Source: Gemmatimonadota bacterium (lineage in GTDB: Bacteria > Gemmatimonadota > Gemmatimonadetes > Gemmatimonadales > GWC2-71-9). Taken from it: a stretch of 64,000 nt of DNA. Location of the stretch: the NCBI GenBank assembly GCA_016720805.1, contig JADKJZ010000001.1, positions 248,001 to 312,000 on the forward strand, read 5' to 3'. The translations under genes and the position numbers were made by a program. Below, piece after piece: positions 34,251 to 42,389 of this stretch. The notes beneath the pieces are model-generated. The model was given only the letters and a program-made list of their open reading frames with translations, ran no database searches and had not been told where the DNA came from. Each line of letters begins with the position of its first letter. The stretch's first letter is position 1.

Positions 34251-37040
34251 TCAGAAGTCGATCTTCAACCCCGTCTGCACGCGCCGGCCGTAGTACTCGT
34301 CCTGCGCCAGGCGGCCGCGGGTGCCCTGGAAGTAGCGCAGTGGGCGGTTGTTGAGATTGTTCGCCTCGACGAAGAACCGTGCCTTCGGGGTGAGCGCGAA
34401 GGTGGCATTCGCGTCGATGTCGGTCCGCCGGTCGGCCCAGCGGTCGTAGAAGGCATCCTCATTGTAGCCACCCTCCCCGGCGTCGAGTGCCTCGCTCTGG
34501 TAGTTGAGCGCGACGCGGAAGGAGAGCCGGCTGCCGTCGTAGGAGAGGGAGGCGTTCGCGCTGTGCTTCGCCGTGCCGAGGAGCGGCAGCTTCTCGTTCT
34601 CGCGCCCGGCGATGTCGAGCCCCTCCACCTTCGAGTCGGTGTAGGTGTAGTTGAGGTAGATCCCCAGGCCCTTCAGCATGCCGGGGAGGAAGTCCAGCTG
34701 GCGCTGCACGGCGACTTCGGCGCCGGTGAGGCGCGCCTTGGCGCCGTTCCGTGGCCGGGAGATCTGGGCAAAGGTCCGCCCGGTGACGGCATCCACTTCG
34801 TTGAACGCGGTGAAGTTGTAGATGAAGTCGTCGATCTGCTTGTGGAAGATGCCGCCCGAGACGAGGCCGACCGAGGCGAAGTAGCGCTCCGCGGTCAGGT
34901 CGAGGTTCATGGCGCGCGTCGGCTTCAGGTCCGGATTGCCGGTCGACAGCTCGTCGTCGTCGAGCGACACGGAGCGGTACGGAACGAGGTCGTAGTAGTT
35001 GGGCCGGGCCAGCGAGTTCGTCCACGCGGCGCGCACCACGGTGCTCGGCGCGGCCTGCCAGCGCAGGTTCATGCTGGGGAGCACATCGGTGTAGGACTGG
35101 CCGCCGTTGGTCGGCGAGATCGTCTCGTCGTCCACGTTGAACTCGAAGCCGCGGTAGTCCACCTTGGTGCGCTCCACGCGCGCGCCGCCGATCAGCGACA
35201 CCGCCGCGCCGAGGCGCTGTTCGACCTGGGCGTAGCCGGCGGTGATCGTCTCGGTCGCCGTGAAGTTGCCGGCCGCGTACTCTGCCGGCTGGTCCGAGAG
35301 CGTGAACTGCGCCGCGTTGAAGAGGTCGAGGGCGGCCAGCTGGGCGGGCGTCGTGAAGACGCCGTACTGATAGTTGCCGGCGTAGTTCCGATCGGTCGTG
35401 AAGTCGGCGTTGCCTTTGAGCGTCAAGTTGGCAAAGGCGCTGCCGGTGACCGGCGCCGCAAAATTGTAGCTGTTGTCGCGGAGCTTCTCCTTGTCGCGAT
35501 AGCGCGCGCCAATCTTCAGCGTGGTGCCCCGATCGCCATCCGCCAGCGGCAGCCGGAGGTCCAGGCGCCCGTTGCGATCGCGGTCCTCGGTGAAGCTCTC
35601 CAACTGCTCGATCCGGCGGAAGGTGTAGCGGTCCGGGGTCACCAGCGCGGCGTTGACGGGCGCGAACTGGGGCGTCTGTTCATCCGAATAGTCGGCCGTG
35701 TAGGCGATGTTCCGCACGCGCCAGTCGATGTAGCGCTCGTCGGGGCGGGTCTCGGAGGCCTTCGCCGTCGACGCCGACCAGCTGAGCTGGGCCCGGTGTC
35801 CGAGGAGATGCTCGCCCGACAGCTGGTAGCTCTGGGTGCGCTGGTCCTCGAGGCGCGAGGCCTTCAACCGGTCGGCAGGACCACCGCCCTTGGTTTGCCG
35901 GCGGATTTCCGTATTCTGGACCCCGTTCGCATTCGGGGCGCCGAAGGCATAGCGGCTCCGGAAGCGATTTTCCCAGTCGTTGCGATTGTTGTAGATCGCC
36001 CGGAACATCACCGTGTTGGCGGCATCGAAACGGTAGTCGACCGAGCCGGAGACTGACTTGCGGATCCGCTGGATGTCATAGCGGCGGACGTCGAACTCGG
36101 TCATGTACGCCGCGCCGCTGCCGCTCTTGTCCCAGACCCCTTCCTTGTTGTCCGAGCCGTACTGCTGATCGTAATACGAGCCACTGGCGATGACGCCGAG
36201 GCGGTCGTTCAGGAAGCGCGTGCCGATGATCGCCGAGCCGAGGAGGACCGGCTCGTTGCGGATCCAGTTGTAGCCGGAGCCGAGCGTGGTCGAGAGGCGG
36301 AAGCCGGCCGGCGCCGCGCGGGTCACGATGTTCACCGCGCCACCGATGGCGTCGGCATCCATCTCCGGCGTGAGGGACTTGTTGACCTCGATCGCCTGCA
36401 CCATGTCGGCCGGGATCAGGTCGAGCTGCACCTGCCGCACTTCCGCCTCTGCGGACGGCACCCGCTCGCCATTCACCATCACCGAGTTGAAGCGCGGCTC
36501 GGTGCCGCGGATCGAACCGAAGCGGGCCTCGCCCTGGTCGATCGCGACCGTGATGCCGGGAATGCGCTTCAGCGCGTCGCCGATGTTGGCGTCCGGGAAG
36601 CGACCGATCTGGTCGGCGGCGACGACGTTGGTCACGTTCGCCGCGTTCTGCTGCTGATTGAGCGCCGAGGCCTGACCGCTGCGCGTGGCGGTGGCGACGA
36701 GGGTGCCGAGGTCGGTCGTGACCGACCGGAGGCGGAAGACGGCGGTGGTGGTGCGTCCGGCCTCGATGGTGACCGTGGCGCGCGCCGCGGCGTAGCCGAT
36801 GTAGCGCGTGACGAGCTCCTGACGACCGGTGGGGAGGCCGGTGAGAAGGAAGCGGCCGGTGCGGTCCGTGAGCACCTCGCGCGTGGTGCCGTCGAGGCGG
36901 ACCACCACGCCGGTCAGCGCGATGCCGGATGCGTCGTCGACGACCGTGCCGGCGACGGCTCCCTGCGCCAGCGCGGCCGCGGGGAGAAGCAGGGAACAGG
37001 CGGCCCAGCGGAGGGCACGGGACAGACCGACAAATGGCAT
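34251..37040 (-). CDS. TonB-dependent receptor (TIGR01782-like)
   Basis: 929 residues. Signal peptide, then a carboxypeptidase-regulatory-like domain (VAGTVVDDASGIALTGVVVRL), then a plug with TNVVAADQIGRFPDANIGDAL, SIRGTEPRFNSVMVNGERVP and DADAIGGAVNIVTR, then a 22-strand barrel region ending GRRVQTGLKIDF. These plug motifs are those of the TIGR01782 receptors of Xanthomonas and Caulobacter, used for sugars and other large molecules. It is divergent from a phytase-like gene. The ATG at 37040 has AGGAT upstream. No TonB/ExbBD genes are near. Confidence 0.93.
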   Translation of the reverse strand: MPFVGLSRALRWAACSLLLPAAALAQGAVAGTVVDDASGIALTGVVVRLDGTTREVLTDRTGRFLLTGLPTGRQELVTRYIGYAAARATVTIEAGRTTTAVFRLRSVTTDLGTLVATATRSGQASALNQQQNAANVTNVVAADQIGRFPDANIGDALKRIPGITVAIDQGEARFGSIRGTEPRFNSVMVNGERVPSAEAEVRQVQLDLIPADMVQAIEVNKSLTPEMDADAIGGAVNIVTRAAPAGFRLSTTLGSGYNWIRNEPVLLGSAIIGTRFLNDRLGVIASGSYYDQQYGSDNKEGVWDKSGSGAAYMTEFDVRRYDIQRIRKSVSGSVDYRFDAANTVMFRAIYNNRNDWENRFRSRYAFGAPNANGVQNTEIRRQTKGGGPADRLKASRLEDQRTQSYQLSGEHLLGHRAQLSWSASTAKASETRPDERYIDWRVRNIAYTADYSDEQTPQFAPVNAALVTPDRYTFRRIEQLESFTEDRDRNGRLDLRLPLADGDRGTTLKIGARYRDKEKLRDNSYNFAAPVTGSAFANLTLKGNADFTTDRNYAGNYQYGVFTTPAQLAALDLFNAAQFTLSDQPAEYAAGNFTATETITAGYAQVEQRLGAAVSLIGGARVERTKVDYRGFEFNVDDETISPTNGGQSYTDVLPSMNLRWQAAPSTVVRAAWTNSLARPNYYDLVPYRSVSLDDDELSTGNPDLKPTRAMNLDLTAERYFASVGLVSGGIFHKQIDDFIYNFTAFNEVDAVTGRTFAQISRPRNGAKARLTGAEVAVQRQLDFLPGMLKGLGIYLNYTYTDSKVEGLDIAGRENEKLPLLGTAKHSANASLSYDGSRLSFRVALNYQSEALDAGEGGYNEDAFYDRWADRRTDIDANATFALTPKARFFVEANNLNNRPLRYFQGTRGRLAQDEYYGRRVQTGLKIDF

Positions 37041-37085
37041 GTGACGAATCCTGGGGCGAAGGTGGTCGTGGTCCGGGGAATGCAA

Positions 37086-37148
37086 CCGGGAGATGATCTC
37101 CCGGGGCTGTCACGAGCGGGGGCATCTCGCGTCGCGTTCCTGTCACGA
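37086..37148. promoter_or_regulatory. Divergent promoter region with dyad and CTGTCACGA repeats
   Basis: Between the receptor and phytase genes. A perfect 8-bp dyad CCGGGAGA-3-TCTCCCGG lies at 37086-37104. Two identical direct repeats CTGTCACGA start at 37107 and 37140, 33 bp apart (three turns). The CTGTCAC core is like the Pho-box half-site CTGTCAT but the spacing is not the usual 11 bp. Confidence 0.4.
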
Positions 37149-37238
37149 CCATCTGATCATCCTGTGAATCGTTCGTGACCTGGCACCGCGAGATTCGTCG
37201 CCGTCCTGCTCTTCCCCATTCCTGTGCGAGGTTGCGTC

Positions 37239-38333
37239 GTGTCCGTTCCGTCGTCGCTTGCCGCTCCCGCGGTCCTGCTCCTGCTCGTGTCGGCCTGCGG
37301 CCGTCCCGCCACGCCACCGCCAGCCGCCGACATGACGGACAGCCCACCGATCGCGGCAGAGGTGCGCGAGGCCTGGCAGACCGCGCGCGACACGTTGCTG
37401 GACATCGATTCGCCGGCGATCTGGCATGGGCCGCAGGGCGAGGCGTGGCTCCTCGTCTCGGCGAAGGCAGGGGATCTGATCCGCGTCCACGATGCCGCCA
37501 CGGGGAAGTGGCTCCGCGACGTCGGCACGGCCGGGCGCGGCCCGGGGCAATTCGAGCGCCCCAACGGCCTGGCGGTGATGGACGACCTGCTGTGGGTGGT
37601 CGAGCGCGACGGGCGGCGGGTCCAACTGCTGCAGCTGCCGGACTTCACGCCGCTCGGGAGCTACGGTGAGGGCGACCTCGTCAAGCCGTACGGCATCAGC
37701 GTCGCGGTAGACGGGGCGGGGAGCTATCGCACGTGGATCACCGACAGCTATGAACTGGTGAAGGACTCCGTGCCGCCCGATAGCGCGCTGGGACGCCGCG
37801 TCCGGGAGTATCGCGTGGTGGTGCGGGGAGGACGGGCCACGGCCGCGCTCGTTCGCACCTTCGGCGACACCACGGGGGCGGGGGTGCTGCGGGTGGTCGA
37901 ATCGATCATGGTCGACCCGGCCAACGACCAGCTGCTGATCGCAGAAGAACTGGAAGGGGCGTCACAGCTGAAGCGCTACACCCTCGCTGGCCGCTTCACC
38001 GGCGACACGGTGCCGCAGCGCTTCTTCCCCAATCAGGCAGAAGGGATCGTCCTCTATGCCTGCGGCGACAGCGCCGGCTACTGGGTCGCCACCGATCAGG
38101 GGAAGGTCATCAACACCTACCACCTCTTCGATCGGAAGACGCTGGCGCATGTCGGCGCCTTCGGGTCGCCGACGATCAAGAACACCGATGGGATCGCCTT
38201 GACGCAGCGCGCGCTCCCGGGGTTCCGAGCGGGCGCCCTCTTCGCGGTGCACGATGATGGCGGCGTCGCGGCGATCTCGTGGGAGGCGATCGCCAAGGCG
38301 ACCGGGGTGCGGAGTGACTGTACGCTGAAGTAG
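37239..38333 (+). CDS. Beta-propeller phytase-like lipoprotein
   Basis: 364 residues. Lipoprotein signal LLLLVSACG. The propeller carries phytase-like blade sequences: DSPAIWHGPQGEAWLLVSAK, GRGPGQFERPNGLAVMDDLLWVVERD, QAEGIVLYACGDSAGYWVATDQGK and FRAGALFAVHDDGG. Beta-propeller phytases release phosphate from inositol phosphates and need calcium. The GTG at 37239 is chosen because GAGG lies seven bases upstream; GTG at 37224 is also in frame. It is divergent from a TonB receptor, an arrangement known for phytases in other bacteria. Confidence 0.75.
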   Translation: MSVPSSLAAPAVLLLLVSACGRPATPPPAADMTDSPPIAAEVREAWQTARDTLLDIDSPAIWHGPQGEAWLLVSAKAGDLIRVHDAATGKWLRDVGTAGRGPGQFERPNGLAVMDDLLWVVERDGRRVQLLQLPDFTPLGSYGEGDLVKPYGISVAVDGAGSYRTWITDSYELVKDSVPPDSALGRRVREYRVVVRGGRATAALVRTFGDTTGAGVLRVVESIMVDPANDQLLIAEELEGASQLKRYTLAGRFTGDTVPQRFFPNQAEGIVLYACGDSAGYWVATDQGKVINTYHLFDRKTLAHVGAFGSPTIKNTDGIALTQRALPGFRAGALFAVHDDGGVAAISWEAIAKATGVRSDCTLK

Positions 38334-38344
38334 GGGCGGGGAAG

Positions 38345-38509
38345 GGTGAACGGTGAACGGGAAGGGAGCACCGTCATCCCGAACGAAGTGAGGGACCTGC
38401 GTGCCGGCTGCTACGCAGATCCCTCGCGTTGCTCGGGATGACACCTCACCCCTCACCCCTCACCCTGCGCGGCCATCGGCCGCGCCCCGTTCACCGTTCA
38501 CCGTTCACC
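38345..38509. repeat. Heptamer-armed palindrome 5 (GGTGAAC) with GTCATCCCGA core
   Basis: Convergent gap behind the phytase and kinase genes. Outer arms are GGTGAAC units (38345-38360) and their complement (38487-38509). The core (38373-38442) is nearly the same as in element 4, with GTCATCCCGA and TCGGGATGAC ends. CCTCACC units follow, then a perfect hairpin GCGCGGCC-3-GGCCGCGC (38468-38486). Confidence 0.85.
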
Positions 38510-38514
38510 AGCTC

Positions 38515-40425
38515 CTACGCCGGCGTCGGCGTCATCCCCGGCGACCGCCGCGTCGGGCTGCGCCGCAGCAGCCGCCCGATCCCGTGGTGCGCCCCGAGGT
38601 CGGTCAGCAGCTCGCGTTCCAGCGCGCGGGCATCGTGCAGCTGCGCCGTGAGCGCACCCGTCGGCAGGGTCGCGTCGTCGAGCCGGAGCAGTTGCAGCCG
38701 CAGCTGTTCGAGGGCGGTCAGCGCGGCGGTGATCCGCCCACTCACCTTGGTCCGCAGTGCCGCCTCGGCGGGCGCGTCGTGGCTTGCGTCGCCGAAGTGG
38801 CTCGCAATGGTACGCAACGAGGCCACCCGGCGGCGGAGGTCGCGTGCGACTGTCGGCAGCTCGGCCGCCTCGCGGCGCGCGCCAGCGGGCAACGCGCGCC
38901 AGAGCTCCTCGATGGCGAGGTCGAGCACCAGCTCGGTGGGGCGGTGCAGCGTCTCGGCGGCGGCGATGCGCTTGCCGAGGCCCACGCGCGTCAGGCCGAA
39001 CCAGAGCGCGCCGAGTGGCGAGTTCCAGAAGGCGCGGCGAATTCCCTCGCTCGTCCCGGGCCGGAGGAATGGGCGGGTCGGGGTTAAGACCGACAGCCCA
39101 AGGCTCGTCCAGAATCCGACGAAGGCCCACCTCGCCACTTCACGATAGAAGTCCTGGATCAGCCAGTCATACCGCCAGTCCGGTTCCATGCGGACCATGA
39201 CGGCCATGGCGAGATAGGCGACCAGGGAGACCACGACGGCGTCCGAGGTGAGCCGGCCCACGAGTGGGATGGGGGTCCGCGACGATTCCGGATCGGCACG
39301 ACGGAGGGTCAGCCGAAGATCCTCGATGCCGAACCCTGATCGTGCAAGGCGTCGGAGCTGGTGGGCGGCCATCGCGACGTGGATCGCTGCAGCCACCACT
39401 AAGCCCGGCACCGCGAACATGAAGAGGTAGGCCATCCAGAGGGCGATCCTGTCGGTGTAACTCCCGGCTCCACCCGCCATTCCCCCAAACATGGCGGTAA
39501 TCGTCGCGGCGAATGCGTAGAACGTCCGTACCTGCTTCCAATGCCCGCGCCAGCGCTCCAATGGCGCTGCGAGAGGCACTGCCACCTGATGCCCCTCCCA
39601 CGAACCGATCCACGCCTCCACCGTCGTGGGACGCTCCACTGGAGCCTTGGCGAGCGCCCCCTCGATCGCCGCGACGATCCTCCGCGGCACCGCAGGCGCC
39701 GCGGACGCGAGCGATGGCACCGGGGCCGTCACCTGCTGGAGCAGCACAGCCGCGCTGTCGTCACCATGGTAGGGGAGCCGTCCGGCGAAGGTGGCCCACG
39801 CCACGGTGGCGAGTGCGTAGAGATCGCTTGCGCGCGACGCTGATTCTCCCTGAATGACTTCTGGCGCCAGGTATGCCGGCGTGCCGAGCAGGGGACCGTC
39901 GCCGTCGCCATCGACGAGCGCGGCAATGCCGAAGTCCACCAGCACGGCGCGGCCGGTGCTCCGTTCGAGGAGGATGTTGTCGAGGGTGACGTCGCGGTGC
40001 AGCACACCGGTGGCATGCGCATGCCCGAGCGCCCAGGCCACCTCGCGGATGACGCGCTCACCCTCGGCAATCGGCAACGGCCCAGTGCGGTGCAGCCGCT
40101 GCGCGAGCGACTCGCCGTCGATGTAGCCCATCACCAGGTAGGGCCGCCCCGCTGCCTCGGCGACCGCATAGGTCGGGACGATGTGCGGGTGGGACAATGC
40201 CGCGCTGGTGATCGCCTCGCGTTCGAAGCGGGCGCGCATCGTTGGGTCGGCGGCATGGTCGGCGGCGAGCACCTTGATCGCCACCGGCCGATCGAGCGAG
40301 ACGTCGCGCGCCAGATAGACCGTCGCCATCCCGCCGCGCCCGAGTTCACGCTCGAGCGACCATTGCCCCGCCAGCGCGTCCTGCAGCGCGAGAAACTCGT
40401 CGTCGGGCGAAGCGGCGGTGTTCAT
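38515..40425 (-). CDS. Membrane Ser/Thr protein kinase, paralogue 4 of 4
   Basis: 636 residues. Kinase domain about residues 20-280: GRGGMATVYLARD, ATP lysine in VAIKVLAAD, HRDVTLDNIL, DFGIA and GTPAYLAPEVIQG. The usual HRDLKPxN has threonine in place of the catalytic-loop lysine. The C-terminal 350 residues hold several membrane helices and end with a conserved segment LHRPTELVLDLAIEELWRALP. There are no PASTA, TPR or WD repeats. Overlaps the preceding kinase gene by four bases. Ends at a convergent gap with a heptamer-armed palindrome. Confidence 0.9.
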   Translation of the reverse strand: MNTAASPDDEFLALQDALAGQWSLERELGRGGMATVYLARDVSLDRPVAIKVLAADHAADPTMRARFEREAITSAALSHPHIVPTYAVAEAAGRPYLVMGYIDGESLAQRLHRTGPLPIAEGERVIREVAWALGHAHATGVLHRDVTLDNILLERSTGRAVLVDFGIAALVDGDGDGPLLGTPAYLAPEVIQGESASRASDLYALATVAWATFAGRLPYHGDDSAAVLLQQVTAPVPSLASAAPAVPRRIVAAIEGALAKAPVERPTTVEAWIGSWEGHQVAVPLAAPLERWRGHWKQVRTFYAFAATITAMFGGMAGGAGSYTDRIALWMAYLFMFAVPGLVVAAAIHVAMAAHQLRRLARSGFGIEDLRLTLRRADPESSRTPIPLVGRLTSDAVVVSLVAYLAMAVMVRMEPDWRYDWLIQDFYREVARWAFVGFWTSLGLSVLTPTRPFLRPGTSEGIRRAFWNSPLGALWFGLTRVGLGKRIAAAETLHRPTELVLDLAIEELWRALPAGARREAAELPTVARDLRRRVASLRTIASHFGDASHDAPAEAALRTKVSGRITAALTALEQLRLQLLRLDDATLPTGALTAQLHDARALERELLTDLGAHHGIGRLLRRSPTRRSPGMTPTPA

Positions 40426-42389
40426 GCGGCGGCGCGCTCGGGCGGTGGTGTCGGCGTTGGCGTGCCTGGACCAGTGGTGCGCTTCGGCCGATGCAACAAG
40501 CGGCGAACCTCGGCGTGCCCGGCGACGTCGCGGTGGAGCGACGCCTCGATGGCCCGCGCGGCCTCGAGTTGCTGCGTGAGTGCGCCGGTCTGCTGCCGGT
40601 CCGCGAGCAGCCGGAGCAGTTGCAGCCGCACGCGCTCCAGCGTGGCGATCGTCTCGCGATGGCGCACCTCAAGGCCGAGACGCGTCTCGACGATTGCCGC
40701 GCGATCGACATCGGAGACCCCATCGCTCGCCTCGCTCTCCTGCAGCGACGTGATCAGCCCGCGCAACTCGGTCGCGCCCCGCTCCAGCGTGTGGGCGAGT
40801 GCCGGGACGTCACCGAGGTCGGCGCGCAGGGCATCCGGTATGGCACGCCACAGATCGTCCACGGCCAAGCCCAGGACCATTTCGGTGGGGCGGTGCAGCG
40901 TCGAGGCATTCGCGGCCAGGGTACGCTGCCCTCGTCCGGCGAGCGCGGCGAAACGCTGGGCCACCGACGTGCCCCAGAATCGGTCGAGCAGCCGTCTGGC
41001 CTTTCCCTGTGCCGAGATCCGGAAGCCGGGGGACACGAAGCCGACCCCGACGCCGATCATCGTGAAGAGGTAGAGCGTCGGCATGAAGCCGGTGAGGCCG
41101 AGTACCCACATGCGCACCGCCTCTGAAGTGAATTTCAGGAGGCTGATGTTCGGCTCGATGACCAGGAGGTCGATCAGGATCGTAGCGGCAAAGACGACGG
41201 TCAGGTCGAGAATCACCCGGCTTGCGAGGGGCCGCATTCCCTCCCGCTCCTGCAGGATGCGCTCTGCAGCGCGCCAGTGCGGGAGCGCCGCCTGGACATC
41301 GGCCAGGGTGAATCCTTCGCTGCGGAGACGTCGCCACTGCGCGAACTCGAACATCAGGTGGGTGGCGAGCGGGATCGCCGAGAGGGACAACGCCGTGCTG
41401 ACCATCATCGCCACGAGAACGCGCTGATCCACCGTGCGGTAAAACGCATAGGCCAGGAGGGACGAGGGCAAGGCGAGGAGTGGGGTCGCGATCGAATAGA
41501 TCGGCGCGATCCGTTCCCAGCGCGTGAACCACCCCCGGAGTGGCGCGGCAATCGCAATCGGCTCGGGCGCACGTTCCAAGGCGCCGAGGAACGCCGTTGC
41601 ACTCGCCGGGCGCGCATCGGGGTCCTTCGCCAGGCACTGCATGACGCCCGCCACCAGCCGCGGCGAGGCCCCGTGCGCGAGTGGCGCGAGTGCCGGGGCG
41701 GGCTGCATCAGGTGCTTCGCGAGCACCGCCGAGGCATCCCCAGCGAAGGGAAGCTTGCCGGTCAGCGCGGCCCAGCCGACGACGCCGAGGGCGTAGAGAT
41801 CACTCGCCGGCGTGGCCGCATCGCCGCGGATCAATTCGGGGGCGAGGTACCCCGGCGTCCCGAACACAGGGCCGACATCGACCGCGTCGGTGCGCTGCGC
41901 GAGCCCGAAGTCGCCGAGCAGCGCGCGCCCCGTGTGCCGCTCAATGAGGATGTTGTCGAGGGTGAGGTCGCGGTGCACGACGCCGTGGGCGTGCGCATGA
42001 TCGAGCGCCCACGCGATCTCGCGAAGGACGCGGGCCGCGTCGTCGGCGGGAAGTGGCCCGCGATTCCTGAGCCTTGCGCCGAGCGTCTCGCCATCGATCA
42101 TCGCCATCACCAGCAGTGGTGCGGCGTCGGATTCCTCGACGGCGTAGATGGGCACGATGTGCGGATGGGCCAGCCCGGCGGCGGTCCGTGCCTCGCGGAG
42201 GAATCGGGCACACGCCTCGGGGTCTGCGGCGAGCGTGGGATGCAGCGCCTTGATCGCGACCGGTCGCTCGAGGCGGAGGTCGCGCGCCAGGTACACCGTC
42301 CCCATCCCGCCGCGGCCGAGTTCGCGCTCGAGCGAATAGCGCCCGACCAGCGCCTGCTGCAGCGCGATGAATTCGGCGCGCGCCGTCAC
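40422..42389 (-). CDS. Membrane Ser/Thr protein kinase, paralogue 3 of 4
   Basis: 655 residues with the same layout as its neighbours: Gly-rich loop GRGGMGTVYLARD, ATP lysine VAIKALHPT, HRDLTLDNILIE, DFGLAQ and GTPGYLAPELIRG, then a membrane C-terminus with the LHRPTEMVLGLAVDDLWRAIP segment and a coiled-coil-like tail. Catalytic-loop lysine replaced by threonine. Four-base overlaps with the genes on both sides indicate a single translated series. Confidence 0.9.
   Translation of the reverse strand: MTARAEFIALQQALVGRYSLERELGRGGMGTVYLARDLRLERPVAIKALHPTLAADPEACARFLREARTAAGLAHPHIVPIYAVEESDAAPLLVMAMIDGETLGARLRNRGPLPADDAARVLREIAWALDHAHAHGVVHRDLTLDNILIERHTGRALLGDFGLAQRTDAVDVGPVFGTPGYLAPELIRGDAATPASDLYALGVVGWAALTGKLPFAGDASAVLAKHLMQPAPALAPLAHGASPRLVAGVMQCLAKDPDARPASATAFLGALERAPEPIAIAAPLRGWFTRWERIAPIYSIATPLLALPSSLLAYAFYRTVDQRVLVAMMVSTALSLSAIPLATHLMFEFAQWRRLRSEGFTLADVQAALPHWRAAERILQEREGMRPLASRVILDLTVVFAATILIDLLVIEPNISLLKFTSEAVRMWVLGLTGFMPTLYLFTMIGVGVGFVSPGFRISAQGKARRLLDRFWGTSVAQRFAALAGRGQRTLAANASTLHRPTEMVLGLAVDDLWRAIPDALRADLGDVPALAHTLERGATELRGLITSLQESEASDGVSDVDRAAIVETRLGLEVRHRETIATLERVRLQLLRLLADRQQTGALTQQLEAARAIEASLHRDVAGHAEVRRLLHRPKRTTGPGTPTPTPPPERAAA

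Noticed and set aside
34149..36056. Long plus-strand frame opposite the TonB receptor
   Set aside because: Shadow frame; receptor strand has all plug and barrel motifs.
37107..37148. True Pho box
   Set aside because: Half-sites CTGTCAC are 33 bp apart, not 11 bp; kept only as a regulatory candidate.
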